From Ruegeria arenilitoris (GTDB lineage: Bacteria > Pseudomonadota > Alphaproteobacteria > Rhodobacterales > Rhodobacteraceae), in contig NZ_WQHP01000010.1 of NCBI RefSeq assembly GCF_013035315.1, forward strand, positions 1 to 64,000: a DNA stretch of 64,000 nucleotides, given 5' to 3'. This document shows, one piece after another, positions 42,269 to 51,158 of this stretch. The notes under the pieces were generated by a model that ran no database searches, had not been told where the DNA came from, and saw nothing but the letters and a program-made list of their open reading frames with translations. How positions within the stretch are numbered: position 1 is the stretch's first letter; each line of letters begins with the position of its first letter. Both the position numbers and the translations under genes were made by a program.

Positions 42269-42864
42269 GTGGTGACCTCGAACCAATTTACTTTGGGGCC
42301 CAGGTTGGCGACCTGTGTTACGCCAATCGTGCCGCGAAACCCCCAGCTGTCATGAATGTGGCCGCACAGGGCGTATTGCGGCTGCAACCGCTCGATCGCA
42401 TCCCGTACGGCAACTGAACCGACCGCGTCGCCCATTGATGTCGTATCGCCGTAACCCTTTGGCGGAGAATGGGCGATCAGGATATCCGCACCTTCGCATC
42501 TGTCCAAAAGCTCGGCCGCTTCGGGCTCGGTCAGGTCGCAGGACCAGTCGCCGAATGGCGTCACCGGAACACCGTAGCCAAGGCCGAACAAACGCAGTCC
42601 GTCCACCGTCATGCCAGTCCCATGCAAAACGTGCACACCTTCGGGTGCGGCGTCCGTCAGTTCACCGGCGCTTTCGGCATTGCCCGGAACCAGAACCAGC
42701 GGAGCGTTGATGCCCGACAGCATCGCCATCGCCTCATCCAAACCCTGCCGCATGTTGCAATAGTCCCCGGCTCCGATGACCAGATCCGCCTTGTCGCTGG
42801 CCGCCACCACATCGGCCGCGCGGTTGCGCGCCATGTGCAGGTCCGAGAACGCCAAGATTTTCAC
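42265..42864 (-). CDS. Calcineurin-like metallophosphoesterase
   Basis: 199 residues. Metal-site blocks in order: FSDLHM, GAGDYCN (GDxxx variant), PGNAES (GNH variant with Asn-Ala), AHSPPKG and CGHIHDSWG. The fold is YfcE-like or a small MPE. Substrate unknown. It overlaps the uracil-DNA glycosylase stop by 4 bases and the LysE start by 4 bases. Confidence 0.88.
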   Translation of the reverse strand: MKILAFSDLHMARNRAADVVAASDKADLVIGAGDYCNMRQGLDEAMAMLSGINAPLVLVPGNAESAGELTDAAPEGVHVLHGTGMTVDGLRLFGLGYGVPVTPFGDWSCDLTEPEAAELLDRCEGADILIAHSPPKGYGDTTSMGDAVGSVAVRDAIERLQPQYALCGHIHDSWGFRGTIGVTQVANLGPKVNWFEVTT

Positions 42865-43628
42865 GCCTTCCCCTCCAGCCTGGCTTTCAGCTCTAGCAAA
42901 TCAGCCCAGGCCTGCCGTTTCATCTGTGGCTGGCGCAGCAGGTAGGCCGGGTGGAACATCGGGATAACAGGCAGGTCCATCGCCTGATCCCACTGACCGC
43001 GCAGCCGCGTGATGCCGCGTTTGCCCAGGACCGCCTGACAGCTGATGTTGCCCATCACCACCAGGACCTCGGGTTTGGCAAGCGCTATATGCCGTTCAAG
43101 AAACGGCTTCATCATGCCTATCTCTTCGGGCTTGGGATCGCGATTCTGGGGCGGCCGCCATGGCAGGACATTGGTGATATACACGTTCTCGGCCCGGTTC
43201 AGGTCAATCGCTGCCAGCATTCGGTCCAGCAATTGACCGGCGCGTCCCACAAAAGGCTTACCCTCGCGATCCTCATCGCGGCCCGGTGCTTCTCCGATAA
43301 TCATCACGCGGGCACCCGGCGTGCCGTCGGCAAAAACCAACTGCCGCGCGCCGCGCTTGAGCTCGCAATGGTCAAACGCACCCATGGCAGCTTGCAATTG
43401 ATCCAGCGATCCCACGGCCGCAGCCGTGGATTTGGCTACTGCGACGGGATCCACCTTTTTCGGCTTTTCCGGCACAGCCTGAGCCTGCGTGGGCTTTTTG
43501 GCTTTCGGTGCGGTATCAGGCAGCGCATAGCGGTCCACCGGCACATCCCCGATCGCATCCGTTGCGCCCAGTTCGCTCTGCCATTCCAGCAGCGCCCGCG
43601 CGGTATGATAGTCCAAAGCCGATTCCAT
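42861..43628 (-). CDS. Uracil-DNA glycosylase, family-4-like, lacking most [4Fe-4S] ligands
   Basis: 255 residues from the ATG at 43628; GAGGG lies just upstream. A disordered Pro/Lys part (35-60) precedes the core. Motif [12 protein letters not shown] (111-120), then [29 protein letters not shown] (153-165) and motif [10 protein letters not shown] near the C-terminus place it in the UDG family 4 group. Family-4 enzymes ligate an iron-sulfur cluster with Cys in C-x2-C before motif A, in K-C-RPP, and about 15 residues later. Here only Cys88 (FDHC) is kept; KCRPP reads PWRPP and the last is replaced. It should still remove uracil from DNA if the fold holds without a cluster. Confidence 0.85.
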   Translation of the reverse strand: MESALDYHTARALLEWQSELGATDAIGDVPVDRYALPDTAPKAKKPTQAQAVPEKPKKVDPVAVAKSTAAAVGSLDQLQAAMGAFDHCELKRGARQLVFADGTPGARVMIIGEAPGRDEDREGKPFVGRAGQLLDRMLAAIDLNRAENVYITNVLPWRPPQNRDPKPEEIGMMKPFLERHIALAKPEVLVVMGNISCQAVLGKRGITRLRGQWDQAMDLPVIPMFHPAYLLRQPQMKRQAWADLLELKARLEGKA

Positions 43629-43713
43629 AACCCTCAATCTAACCACCTTTTGACCGAGGGAAAGCAGATAGGCCTTGATCGGACGGTCCGTCGCGCCGAC
43701 CATTGGCCTGTTC

Positions 43714-44328
43714 ATGTTGTGTGTTTTGCGATTCCTTTTATTCAGTTTGCTGCTGACCGTGCTCAGCGGCCCGGCCTCTGCGCAGTTTCCGGACAGATAT
43801 GGCCAATGCCGCGCCGGGCAATTCAAATGCGGCAGCAGTTGCTGTTCTGGCGGCCAAAGGTGCAGCTTTGACGGCCGCTGTATCCCCCTGGGCGGCACCT
43901 ATTGCGGGGGCGGCAGAACCTGCGGACCATTCGAGCGTTGCGTTGCCGGCGGTACGCGTTGTGCACCGGCCGGGTTGAACAAGTGCCGATCTCGGTTGGA
44001 TTGCCCCGGCGGTAGCTTTTGCAATGCGAGAGGCGAGTGTGAGAAAAACACCCCCGACATCCTGACCCTGCCGCCGCGCACTTGTGACGACGGCCGGACC
44101 TGTGCCTCGGGCACGTCATGCCTGCCGGGTGGAGGATGTTCACGCCCGGGCTGGTATTTTTGTGAGAAAACCGGCTCGCAATGCCGCCAAGGGTTCAAAT
44201 GTTCGCGAAATCAGGGATGCGTACCGGTCAAGGCCGTCGATTGCGGCTATGGCAAATGGTGCAAGCCCGGAGAACAGTGCCTGCCCGAGGGGGGATGCGA
44301 GAAACTGCCGGAAGGGTCTGATCCTTAG
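43714..44328 (+). CDS. Secreted cysteine-rich repeat protein
   Basis: 204 residues from the ATG at 43714. Signal peptide about 1-23 ([20 protein letters not shown]). The mature part has 26 cysteines, about one in seven residues, in a repeating pattern such as [21 protein letters not shown] and [20 protein letters not shown]. Glycines and Pro-Gly turns are frequent. It should fold as a chain of disulfide-knotted modules like EGF or granulin units. No known bacterial family comes to mind. Exported to an oxidising place, it may bind a surface or metal. Divergent from the udg gene, convergent with nothing; pyrB follows 59 bases later. Confidence 0.75.
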   Translation: MLCVLRFLLFSLLLTVLSGPASAQFPDRYGQCRAGQFKCGSSCCSGGQRCSFDGRCIPLGGTYCGGGRTCGPFERCVAGGTRCAPAGLNKCRSRLDCPGGSFCNARGECEKNTPDILTLPPRTCDDGRTCASGTSCLPGGGCSRPGWYFCEKTGSQCRQGFKCSRNQGCVPVKAVDCGYGKWCKPGEQCLPEGGCEKLPEGSDP

Positions 44329-44387
44329 GTTGCCTTGCGCAGCGCGGCTTCTTATAAGCGGCTCGATTGTCAGATAGGAGCCCGCCC

Positions 44388-45323
44388 ATGCGTTTCGCCC
44401 ATCGTCACCTTCTTGGCATCGAGCATCTGTCGCAGTCCGATATCACCGCCATTCTTGATCTGGCCGAAAAATATGTCGACATGAACCGCCAGTCGACCAA
44501 GCATTCCGACGTGCTGTCGGGGCTGACGCAGATCAATATGTTCTTTGAGAACTCTACCCGCACGCAGGCCAGTTTCGAAATCGCAGGCAAGCGTTTGGGC
44601 GCGGATGTGATGAACATGGCAATGCAGGCCAGTTCGATCAAAAAGGGCGAGACTCTGATCGACACCGCGATGACGCTGAACGCGATGCATCCCGATCTGT
44701 TGGTTGTGCGGCATCCCCATTCCGGCGCGGTCGACCTGCTGGCGCAGAAAGTGAATTGCGCCGTGCTGAACGCGGGTGATGGCAAGCACGAACATCCGAC
44801 GCAGGCCCTGTTAGATGCATTGACCATACGCCGGGCCAAAGGTCGCCTGCACCGATTGAATATCGCGATCTGTGGAGATGTCGCGCATTCCCGTGTGGCC
44901 CGATCGAACCTGATCCTGCTGGGCAAGATGGAAAACCGCATTCGTCTGATTGGCCCCCCAACGCTGGTGCCCGGCCAGTTCGCCGAATTCGGAGCCGAGA
45001 TTTACGACGACATGAACGAAGGTCTGAAAGACGTCGACGTTGTGATGATGCTGCGCCTACAGAAAGAGCGGATGGACGGCGGCTTTATCCCTTCGGAACG
45101 TGAGTACTACCATCGCTACGGCCTTGACGCCGCCAAATTGGCGCAGGCCAAGCCCGACGCCATAGTCATGCACCCCGGCCCTATGAACCGCGGGGTCGAG
45201 ATTGACGGCACGCTGGCCGACGACATCAATCGTTCTGTCATTCAGGAACAGGTTGAGATGGGCGTCGCCGTTCGCATGGCCGCAATGGAATTGCTGGCCC
45301 GTAACCTGAGCGAGGCCGCATGA
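44388..45323 (+). CDS. pyrB: Aspartate carbamoyltransferase catalytic chain
   Basis: 311 residues from the ATG at 44388, TAGGAG at 44375-44380. Carbamoyl-phosphate site [17 protein letters not shown], then the aspartate-binding [10 protein letters not shown]. It condenses carbamoyl phosphate and aspartate in pyrimidine synthesis. First gene of the unit pyrB, two small membrane genes, pyrC, plsY, 88-residue gene, joined by overlaps. No pyrI-like regulatory gene is present. Confidence 0.96.
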   Translation: MRFAHRHLLGIEHLSQSDITAILDLAEKYVDMNRQSTKHSDVLSGLTQINMFFENSTRTQASFEIAGKRLGADVMNMAMQASSIKKGETLIDTAMTLNAMHPDLLVVRHPHSGAVDLLAQKVNCAVLNAGDGKHEHPTQALLDALTIRRAKGRLHRLNIAICGDVAHSRVARSNLILLGKMENRIRLIGPPTLVPGQFAEFGAEIYDDMNEGLKDVDVVMMLRLQKERMDGGFIPSEREYYHRYGLDAAKLAQAKPDAIVMHPGPMNRGVEIDGTLADDINRSVIQEQVEMGVAVRMAAMELLARNLSEAA

Positions 45324-45838
45324 ATAGTCTGACCGTCGCCCCCCATGAACGCGGTGTAATCCGCCTGTTCGCGCTGGATATGCGCCCGGAGGAAGCGAAG
45401 TTTCTGCGCGAGCCCGGAGCCGCAGATCAGATCTTGGGCGTCGAAGGGCTGGACCCCGATCAGATCGACATTTTCCCTGTCTCTGACCTCGAGGATCTGG
45501 GCCTTTATGGCTACCTGAACGAAGGCTGCGGCGTGTCCAAGGATCAATTGGATCACAATATGCTGGCCGGTATCGACGGCTGGGTCATGGTCCTGCGCAG
45601 TGCGGCATTCCACGACCGCGCGGCTACCCTGAAACCCGATCCGCGGCTGCGACTGATCGGCCTGTACACCGAAGAGGCCACGAACTGGGCTGGCGGGACC
45701 ATCGAAACCGAAAGCGCCAAACCGTATTCGGCCGCCCAGACGCCAGCTTCGGATGAAACCCCGCGTCGCGTCGGGTCGGCCGTTCTGGCGGTGATCATCC
45801 TTCTGGCCATCGGAGGACTTCTGTGGCTGATCCTGTGA
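45320..45838 (+). CDS. Conserved protein with C-terminal membrane anchor, between pyrB and pyrC
   Basis: 172 residues. A globular N-terminal 120 residues ([19 protein letters not shown], then [20 protein letters not shown]), a Pro/Thr linker, and one membrane helix at the end ([20 protein letters not shown]). Tail-anchored topology with the domain in the cytoplasm is likely. Overlaps pyrB by 4 bases and the next gene by 16. Recurs, as I know it, between pyrB and pyrC in related bacteria, without an assigned role. Confidence 0.85.
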   Translation: MNSLTVAPHERGVIRLFALDMRPEEAKFLREPGAADQILGVEGLDPDQIDIFPVSDLEDLGLYGYLNEGCGVSKDQLDHNMLAGIDGWVMVLRSAAFHDRAATLKPDPRLRLIGLYTEEATNWAGGTIETESAKPYSAAQTPASDETPRRVGSAVLAVIILLAIGGLLWLIL

Positions 45839-46209
45839 TTTTCACCCCCGACAGGGGCACTTATATACGTACCAACGCATGGCTTGCTGCCGGGGCAATG
45901 GCCGGCGCGATGATCGTACTTTGGCTGATCGGCAATCCCTATGTCTGGACCGGCGCTCCGGCCGGGCTGGCCGCCGTGGTTGTTCGCGCGTGGTATCTGG
46001 CCTCGGAAGAGCTGGTCGCCAACTGGGAAATGACTGAAACCACCCTGACCGGCCCTGGCCCGCGCAAAGTCGCCCTGAACCAGATTGCCGCCGTGAACAT
46101 CCTGGGCAGCTTTGTCCAAATCGTCACCAAGGGCGGCGACAAACATCTCATCAAGTACCAGGCCAATCCAGCTGCAACCAAAGCCGCTATCGAAAGGGCA
46201 ATGGCATGA
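45823..46209 (+). CDS. Membrane protein with PH-like domain, between pyrB and pyrC
   Basis: 128 residues. FTPDRGTYIRTNAWLAAG leads into two membrane segments (about 19-36, 42-58), then a beta-rich part (NWEMTETTLTGPGPRKVALN, VNILGSFVQIVTKGG, HLIKYQ) in the style of bacterial PH domains. Overlaps the previous gene by 16 bases and pyrC by 4. Probably works with its tail-anchored neighbour at the inner membrane. Confidence 0.82.
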   Translation: MADPVIFTPDRGTYIRTNAWLAAGAMAGAMIVLWLIGNPYVWTGAPAGLAAVVVRAWYLASEELVANWEMTETTLTGPGPRKVALNQIAAVNILGSFVQIVTKGGDKHLIKYQANPAATKAAIERAMA

Positions 46210-47486
46210 GCAACATCACCTTCACCAACGCCCGTCTGATCGACCCGGAACAGGGAACGGACAGCATCGGATGGTTGCAAGTCTCGGATGGTCGGATCGC
46301 CGCCCTTGGCACAGGCGATGCCCCAGCCTCGGGCGCACAGGTCATTGATTGCGGCGGTCAGTGCCTTGCCCCAGGCATTGTCGACATCGGTGTAAAAGTC
46401 TGTGAGCCGGGTGAGCGTCACAAGGAAAGCTATAAATCCGCAGGGCTGGCAGCAGCCGCAGGCGGGGTAACGACCATGGTTACTCGTCCAGACACCAACC
46501 CTGCTATCGACACGCCCGAAAGCCTGGAGTTCGTTACCCGCCGCGCCCAGGCGGATACACCGGTCAACGTTCTGCCCATGGCGGCACTAACCAAGGGCCG
46601 CGAAGGCCGCGAGATGACCGAGATCGGGTTTCTGCAGGATGCTGGGGCGGTCGCTTTTACTGATTGCGACCATGTCGTTGCCAATACCAAGGTGTTTTCA
46701 CGTGCGCTCACTTACGCCCGCTCTTGCGGTGCACTGGTTATTGCGCACCCACAAGAGCCTGTGCTCAGCAACGGAGCTGCGGCCAGCAGCGGCAAGTTCG
46801 CCGTGCTGCGCGGACTGCCCGCTGTCTCACCCATGGCGGAACGCATGGGGCTGGACCGTGACATTGCCCTGCTGGAAATGACCGGGGCCAAGTACCACGC
46901 CGACCAAATCACCACTGCCCGCGCTTTGCCTGCTCTGGAGCGCGCCAAACGCAATGGGTTGGACATCACGGCAGGCACCTCGATCCACCATCTGACGCTA
47001 AACGAGTTGGACGTGGCCGACTATCGCACCTTCTTCAAGGTCAAGCCGCCGCTACGGTCCGAAGACGACCGGCAAGCGGTGATCGAAGCGGTACGGACTG
47101 GCCTGATCGACACGATCAGTTCGATGCATACGCCGCAAGACGAGGAAAGCAAGCGGCTGCCCTTTGAAGAGGCGGCCTCGGGCGCGGTGGCGCTGGAGAC
47201 GCTGTTGCCCGCCGCGCTGCGTCTGTATCACGCGGGCCAGCTGGACCTGCCGACCCTGTTCCGCGCAATGTCTCTGAACCCGGCAAAGCGGCTGGGCCTG
47301 GACAGCGGACGCCTGTCCGAAGGAGCACCGGCGGATCTGGTGCTGTTCGACCCGGATGTGCCCTTTGTCCTGGACCGGTTTTCGCTGAAGTCGAAATCTC
47401 AGAACACGCCGTTTGACGGTCAGCGTATGCAGGGTAAGGTCACCGCAACTTTCGTTGCAGGACAAGAAGTTTACCGGAGACCCTGA
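46206..47486 (+). CDS. pyrC: Dihydroorotase (type I, PyrC)
   Basis: 426 residues. TIM-barrel amidohydrolase. The normal first metal motif DxHxH after LAPGIVD is changed: LAPGIVDIGVKVCEPG. The second His in HPQEPVLSNG, the HLTLNELD region and the DTISSMHTPQDEESK block are kept. Loss of the DxHVHxR motif is seen in PyrC-like paralogs that act as inactive partners of ATCase or in a separate type I branch, so activity should be tested. Overlaps the PH-like gene by 4 bases and plsY by 1-3 bases (TGATG). Confidence 0.86.
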   Translation: MSNITFTNARLIDPEQGTDSIGWLQVSDGRIAALGTGDAPASGAQVIDCGGQCLAPGIVDIGVKVCEPGERHKESYKSAGLAAAAGGVTTMVTRPDTNPAIDTPESLEFVTRRAQADTPVNVLPMAALTKGREGREMTEIGFLQDAGAVAFTDCDHVVANTKVFSRALTYARSCGALVIAHPQEPVLSNGAAASSGKFAVLRGLPAVSPMAERMGLDRDIALLEMTGAKYHADQITTARALPALERAKRNGLDITAGTSIHHLTLNELDVADYRTFFKVKPPLRSEDDRQAVIEAVRTGLIDTISSMHTPQDEESKRLPFEEAASGAVALETLLPAALRLYHAGQLDLPTLFRAMSLNPAKRLGLDSGRLSEGAPADLVLFDPDVPFVLDRFSLKSKSQNTPFDGQRMQGKVTATFVAGQEVYRRP

Positions 47487-48091
47487 TGCCGATCATCGAC
47501 AGTACAATGACCCAGCTGATCCTGTGGGCCGTGCTTGGGTATCTGATGGGGTCTGTCCCGTTTGGCATGGTGATCGCCAAGGTCATGGGCTTGGGCAACC
47601 TGCGCAACATTGGATCGGGCAATATCGGTGCAACGAACGTGCTGCGCACCGGCAACAAGGCCGCAGCGGCCCTGACCCTGATTTTCGATGCCGCCAAAGG
47701 TGCGGTCGCGGTGTTGCTGGCCCGCACCATCGCCGGAGAAGACGCCGCCCAGATCGCCGCGCTTGCCGCGTTTCTGGGCCACTGCTTTCCGGTTTGGCTG
47801 GGCTTTAAGGGCGGTAAGGGCGTGGCCACCTTTCTGGGGATCTGGCTGGCACTGGACTGGCGCATCGGCGTCGCCTGCTGCCTGACCTGGCTGGTGGCCG
47901 CCGCGATTTGGCGGATCTCATCGCTTGCCGCCCTTGCGGCCGCCGCGATGTCGGTCGTCTGGGTTCTGGTCCTGACGGATGCAAACGCGCTGCTGTTGGG
48001 CTTCCTGCTGACCGGGCTAGTGTTTTGGCGTCACGGTGCCAACATTGGCCGTATCAGGGCAGGCACCGAGCCCAAAATTGGACGATCTTGA
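47486..48091 (+). CDS. plsY: Glycerol-3-phosphate acyltransferase PlsY
   Basis: 201 residues, five membrane segments. Signature SVPFGMVIAKVMG, NIGSGNIGATNVLR (the G-S-G-N-x-G-A-T-N-x2-R block) and FKGGKGVATFLG are the three PlsY loops. It transfers an acyl group from acyl phosphate to glycerol 3-phosphate, the first step in phospholipid synthesis. In the operon it follows pyrC with overlapping stop and start. Confidence 0.95.
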   Translation: MPIIDSTMTQLILWAVLGYLMGSVPFGMVIAKVMGLGNLRNIGSGNIGATNVLRTGNKAAAALTLIFDAAKGAVAVLLARTIAGEDAAQIAALAAFLGHCFPVWLGFKGGKGVATFLGIWLALDWRIGVACCLTWLVAAAIWRISSLAALAAAAMSVVWVLVLTDANALLLGFLLTGLVFWRHGANIGRIRAGTEPKIGRS

Positions 48092-48354
48092 GCGCCCCTG
48101 CCGCCTTTCTGAACGCTTTTTTCCGCATCCCCAAGGGATCATCGACCGGGCGCGCGCATGACAGGCGCTACATCGTCAGCCGGACGGAACTGGCCGGCGG
48201 AAAATCCCATAAGCTGGTCGCCCAACAGTTGGGCGGCGGGGATTACATCAGCCTCAACCTGTACCAGACACACAGCGGCGACTTGCTGCGTCCCTGCGAG
48301 ATGCCCGCAGAAAAAGTCATGGATTTTGTCTTGGATTTCGTTGCCGATCCCTAG
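48088..48354 (+). CDS. Small conserved protein after plsY, TTG start
   Basis: 88 residues if translation starts at the TTG at 48088, which overlaps the plsY stop as TTGA. Internal candidates are not better. Content: APAAFLNAFFRIPKGSS, then a beta-rich RRYIVSRTELAGGKSHKLVA, ISLNLYQTHSGDLLRPCEMP and VMDFVLDFVADP. Looks like a compact alpha/beta fold; no family recognised. Its place at the end of the pyr/plsY operon and the coupled start support a real gene. Confidence 0.7.
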   Translation: MSAPAAFLNAFFRIPKGSSTGRAHDRRYIVSRTELAGGKSHKLVAQQLGGGDYISLNLYQTHSGDLLRPCEMPAEKVMDFVLDFVADP

Positions 48355-48547
48355 GCCCAGCCCTGCATTTCTGAACATCAGCTCTTCACCTCTGCACATT
48401 CACAATTGATTGCTTTGAACGTGATGAGTCGCCTGCCCACTTGGGTTTCGTGAAAGCCAATTGCCGGCTGCACGGACAAAAACAACGGGTTGTCTGGGCG
48501 CAATTTTCTTCGTCATCGGATGGCCCTGTTCACGAAAGGTGAAAACC
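48355..48547. other. Intergenic stretch between the pyr/plsY operon and the YHS gene
   Basis: 193 bases. A TTGATT-like -35 near 48405 and no convincing -10; otherwise I see no structure. It should hold the promoter of the YHS-domain gene. Confidence 0.3.
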
Positions 48548-49021
48548 ATGAACAAGTTCAAATCCCTCATCGGCGGCGTTGCGCTGTCTGTCGCGATCGC
48601 AAGCTCGGCTCTGGCCGCGGGCGTCGAACTGAACGCAAGCTCGACCGGTCTGGCCTTGCAGGGCTATGACCCGGTTGCCTACTTCACCGAGGGTGAGCCC
48701 ACCAAAGGCGACTACCGCATCACCGCGCTGCACAACGACGCGCTGTACCGCTTTGCCAATGAAGAGAACAAAGCCGCGTTCGAAGAAAACCCCGAGGCAT
48801 ACCTGCCCGCATACGGTGGCTACTGCGCATTTGGTGCGGCGATGGGCTTCAAGTTTGACGGTGATCCGAACTACTGGAAGATCGTCGACAACAAGCTGTA
48901 CCTGAACCTGTCGCAAGACATCCAGCAACGCTGGGAAGGCGACATCCCGGGCTTTATCGACCAGGCCAGCGCAAACTGGGAAACCATTGCTGACAAGACA
49001 CCAGCTGAGCTGCAGCAGTAA
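48548..49021 (+). CDS. Periplasmic YHS-domain protein
   Basis: 157 residues from the ATG at 48548 with AAAGGTG upstream; the longer frame adds no conserved sequence. Signal peptide about 1-23 (ALSVAIASSALAA). YHS core: LALQGYDPVAYFTEGEPTKG, ALYRFANEENKAAFEENPE and YLPAYGGYCAFGAAMGFKFD. The YHS domain is thought to bind metal ions through Tyr, His, Ser and a Cys. Alone on its transcript, ended by a strong terminator. Confidence 0.88.
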   Translation: MNKFKSLIGGVALSVAIASSALAAGVELNASSTGLALQGYDPVAYFTEGEPTKGDYRITALHNDALYRFANEENKAAFEENPEAYLPAYGGYCAFGAAMGFKFDGDPNYWKIVDNKLYLNLSQDIQQRWEGDIPGFIDQASANWETIADKTPAELQQ

Positions 49022-49041
49022 TTTCTCTCAGCAAAAAACAG

Positions 49042-49072
49042 AACGGCGGCAGAAAATCCTGCCGCCGTTTTG
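49042..49072 (+). terminator. Rho-independent terminator after the YHS gene
   Basis: AACGGCGGCAG (49042-49052), loop AAAATC, CTGCCGCCGTT (49059-49069), then TTTGCG. An A-run before the stem gives a T-run on the other strand, so it may also serve the convergent quinone reductase gene. Confidence 0.9.
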
Positions 49073-49090
49073 CGTTTCGGGATCTGATGG

Positions 49091-50080
49091 TTAGTCCTGA
49101 AGCTCTAGCACCGTGCTGCCAGTGGTCTGGCGCGCCTCGAGCGCCCGGTGCGCTTCGGCCACCTGATCCAGCGGGAAACGTTGATCGATGTGGATCTTGA
49201 CCTCTCCCCCTTCGACCTTGCCGAACAGCCGCCGCGCCATCGCCTGACAGACGGCGTGATCAGCAATATGCGTGAACAGGGTCGGCCGGGTGATCTTAAG
49301 AGACCCCTTCTTGCCCAGAATGCCGATGTCCATCAGCGGCACGGGTCCCGAGGCATTCCCGAAGGAGATCATCATCCCCAAGGGTTTCAGACAATCCAGC
49401 GATCCGTTGAACGTATCCGCCCCGATCGAATCCATCACCACATCCACACCTTTGCCGCCCGTGATCTCGGCCACGCGTTCCGCAAAATTCTCGGTCCTGT
49501 AGTTGATGCAATGGGCGGCACCGTTGAACTGCGCCAGGCTGCATTTCTCATCGGTTCCTGCTGTTCCGATCAGAGTTATCCCCTCGGACTTGGCCCATTG
49601 GCAGGCAATCAGACCAACGCCACCGGCCGCTGCGTGGAACAGAACCGTGTCGCCCCGTTTCAGGGGCGTTGTGCGGTGGAACAGATACTCGACCGTCATG
49701 CCCTTGAGCATCATGGCTGCAGCCGCGTCATAGGAAATCCCGTCAGGCAGTGGGCAGACCTGCGCTGCAGGCATCACGCGCGCCTCGCAATATGCTCCCG
49801 ACGGGGCCGACGCATAGGCCGCACGTTGGCCCGGCTCCAGATGCGTGACACCTTCTCCGACCGCCTCGATTACGCCACCGGCTTCCATGCCCAGCGCGTG
49901 CGGCAGATCCAGAGGGTACAGACCGGTGCGCTGATAGACGTCTATGAAGTTCAGTCCGCAGGCCTTGTGACGGATGCGAACCTCGCCCGGGCCGGGATCA
50001 CCCAAGGGGCGGTCTTCGATCTGTAGAACTTCGGGGCCGCCGTGTTCATGGATGACGACGGTTCTTGCCGTTTGCTGCAT
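49091..50080 (-). CDS. qorA: NADPH:quinone oxidoreductase (zeta-crystallin/QorA type)
   Basis: 329 residues; AGGAGG 6 bases before the ATG. MDR fold without the catalytic zinc ligands: opening VVIHEHGGPEVLQIED, then the dinucleotide-binding FHAAAGGVGLIACQWAK and the RTENFAERVAEITGGKGVDV stretch. It reduces quinones with NADPH in one-electron or two-electron steps. The terminator at 49042-49072 lies at its 3' end. Divergent from the DUF2189 gene. Confidence 0.9.
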   Translation of the reverse strand: MQQTARTVVIHEHGGPEVLQIEDRPLGDPGPGEVRIRHKACGLNFIDVYQRTGLYPLDLPHALGMEAGGVIEAVGEGVTHLEPGQRAAYASAPSGAYCEARVMPAAQVCPLPDGISYDAAAAMMLKGMTVEYLFHRTTPLKRGDTVLFHAAAGGVGLIACQWAKSEGITLIGTAGTDEKCSLAQFNGAAHCINYRTENFAERVAEITGGKGVDVVMDSIGADTFNGSLDCLKPLGMMISFGNASGPVPLMDIGILGKKGSLKITRPTLFTHIADHAVCQAMARRLFGKVEGGEVKIHIDQRFPLDQVAEAHRALEARQTTGSTVLELQD

Positions 50081-50272
50081 GCTGACCTCCTGTTGCCTGA
50101 CGCCAAGCTAACACGGCTGAAAATAAGGGCAATTGGTAGGATTCCGCCGCAGCGCAACCGCAAGGCGAAAAACTGTGCTATAATGGGGGCCGAGCGTTGC
50201 CGGCTGGTCCGGCCAAGGGCAACCTGCACCGGATTCACCCCGCTACGCCGCTGGCTAAGGGAGGGGATCACG

Positions 50273-51130
50273 ATGGCCAAAACAATTGGGAATCCGGTAA
50301 GTTGGGCCGCCCGCAACATCGGGGCGACCGGAGATCATATTGCGGAAAGCGTCAACCGCATCGGCAGTGCTGACACCCGGCACCTGCCAAAGGTTCAAAC
50401 CCTGACGATGCAGGACCTGAAAGACTGCCTGCGCGCGGGGTACAACGATTTTCTGGAAACGCGGGCGGATGCGATATTTGTCGTGCTGATCTACCCGATC
50501 GCCGGCCTGTTGATGTTCGGGTTCGGCCTGAACCGCAACATGGTGCCACTGCTGGCACCGCTGATCATGGGATTTGCGCTGATTGGCCCGGTTGCAGCCG
50601 TTGGCCTTTATGAAATCAGTCGCAAACGTGAAATGGGGAAAGAGACCCACTGGTTGGATGCTTTCGGTGTGTTCCGATCCCCGTCCTTCGGCGCGATTCT
50701 GGCGCTGGGGTTCTACCTTGTGATGCTGCTATTGATCTGGCTGATGGCGGCGCAGAGCATTTTTGCGCATACGATCGGGCCTGATCTGCCCACGTCCTTT
50801 GGCGCTTTCCTAGGCGAAGTCTTCACCACAAGCGCGGGCTGGACCATGATCCTGTTCGGAAACGCGGTCGGGTTCTTGTTTGCACTGATCGCGCTGGCAA
50901 TCAGTGTGGTCAGCTTTCCACTGTTGCTGGACCGCCCAGTCGGTCTGCCCGTGGCCGTGGTGACATCGGTCCGCGTGCTGCGGCAAAACCCTGGCGTCAT
51001 TCTCGCATGGGGGTTTATCGTGGCAGCTTTGCTGATCATCGGGGCGATCCCGATGCTGCTGGGGCTGATCGTCGTCATACCGGTACTTGGTCACGCGACG
51101 TGGCACCTGTATCGCCGCGCGGTGGCCTGA
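50273..51130 (+). CDS. DUF2189 domain membrane protein
   Basis: 285 residues from the ATG at 50273, GGGAGGGG at 50258-50265; the frame upstream overlaps the qorA promoter and is not used. A cytoplasmic start (ADTRHLPKVQTLTMQDLKDC) leads to six membrane segments; LDAFGVFRSPSFGAILALGF and VVIPVLGHATWHLYRR are DUF2189 landmarks. Function unknown; some members accompany cytochrome oxidase genes. Set between two oxidoreductases of the quinone reductase type. Confidence 0.88.
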   Translation: MAKTIGNPVSWAARNIGATGDHIAESVNRIGSADTRHLPKVQTLTMQDLKDCLRAGYNDFLETRADAIFVVLIYPIAGLLMFGFGLNRNMVPLLAPLIMGFALIGPVAAVGLYEISRKREMGKETHWLDAFGVFRSPSFGAILALGFYLVMLLLIWLMAAQSIFAHTIGPDLPTSFGAFLGEVFTTSAGWTMILFGNAVGFLFALIALAISVVSFPLLLDRPVGLPVAVVTSVRVLRQNPGVILAWGFIVAALLIIGAIPMLLGLIVVIPVLGHATWHLYRRAVA

Positions 51131-51158
51131 GCGACCACGCGGCACCAGCCCCAGACGT

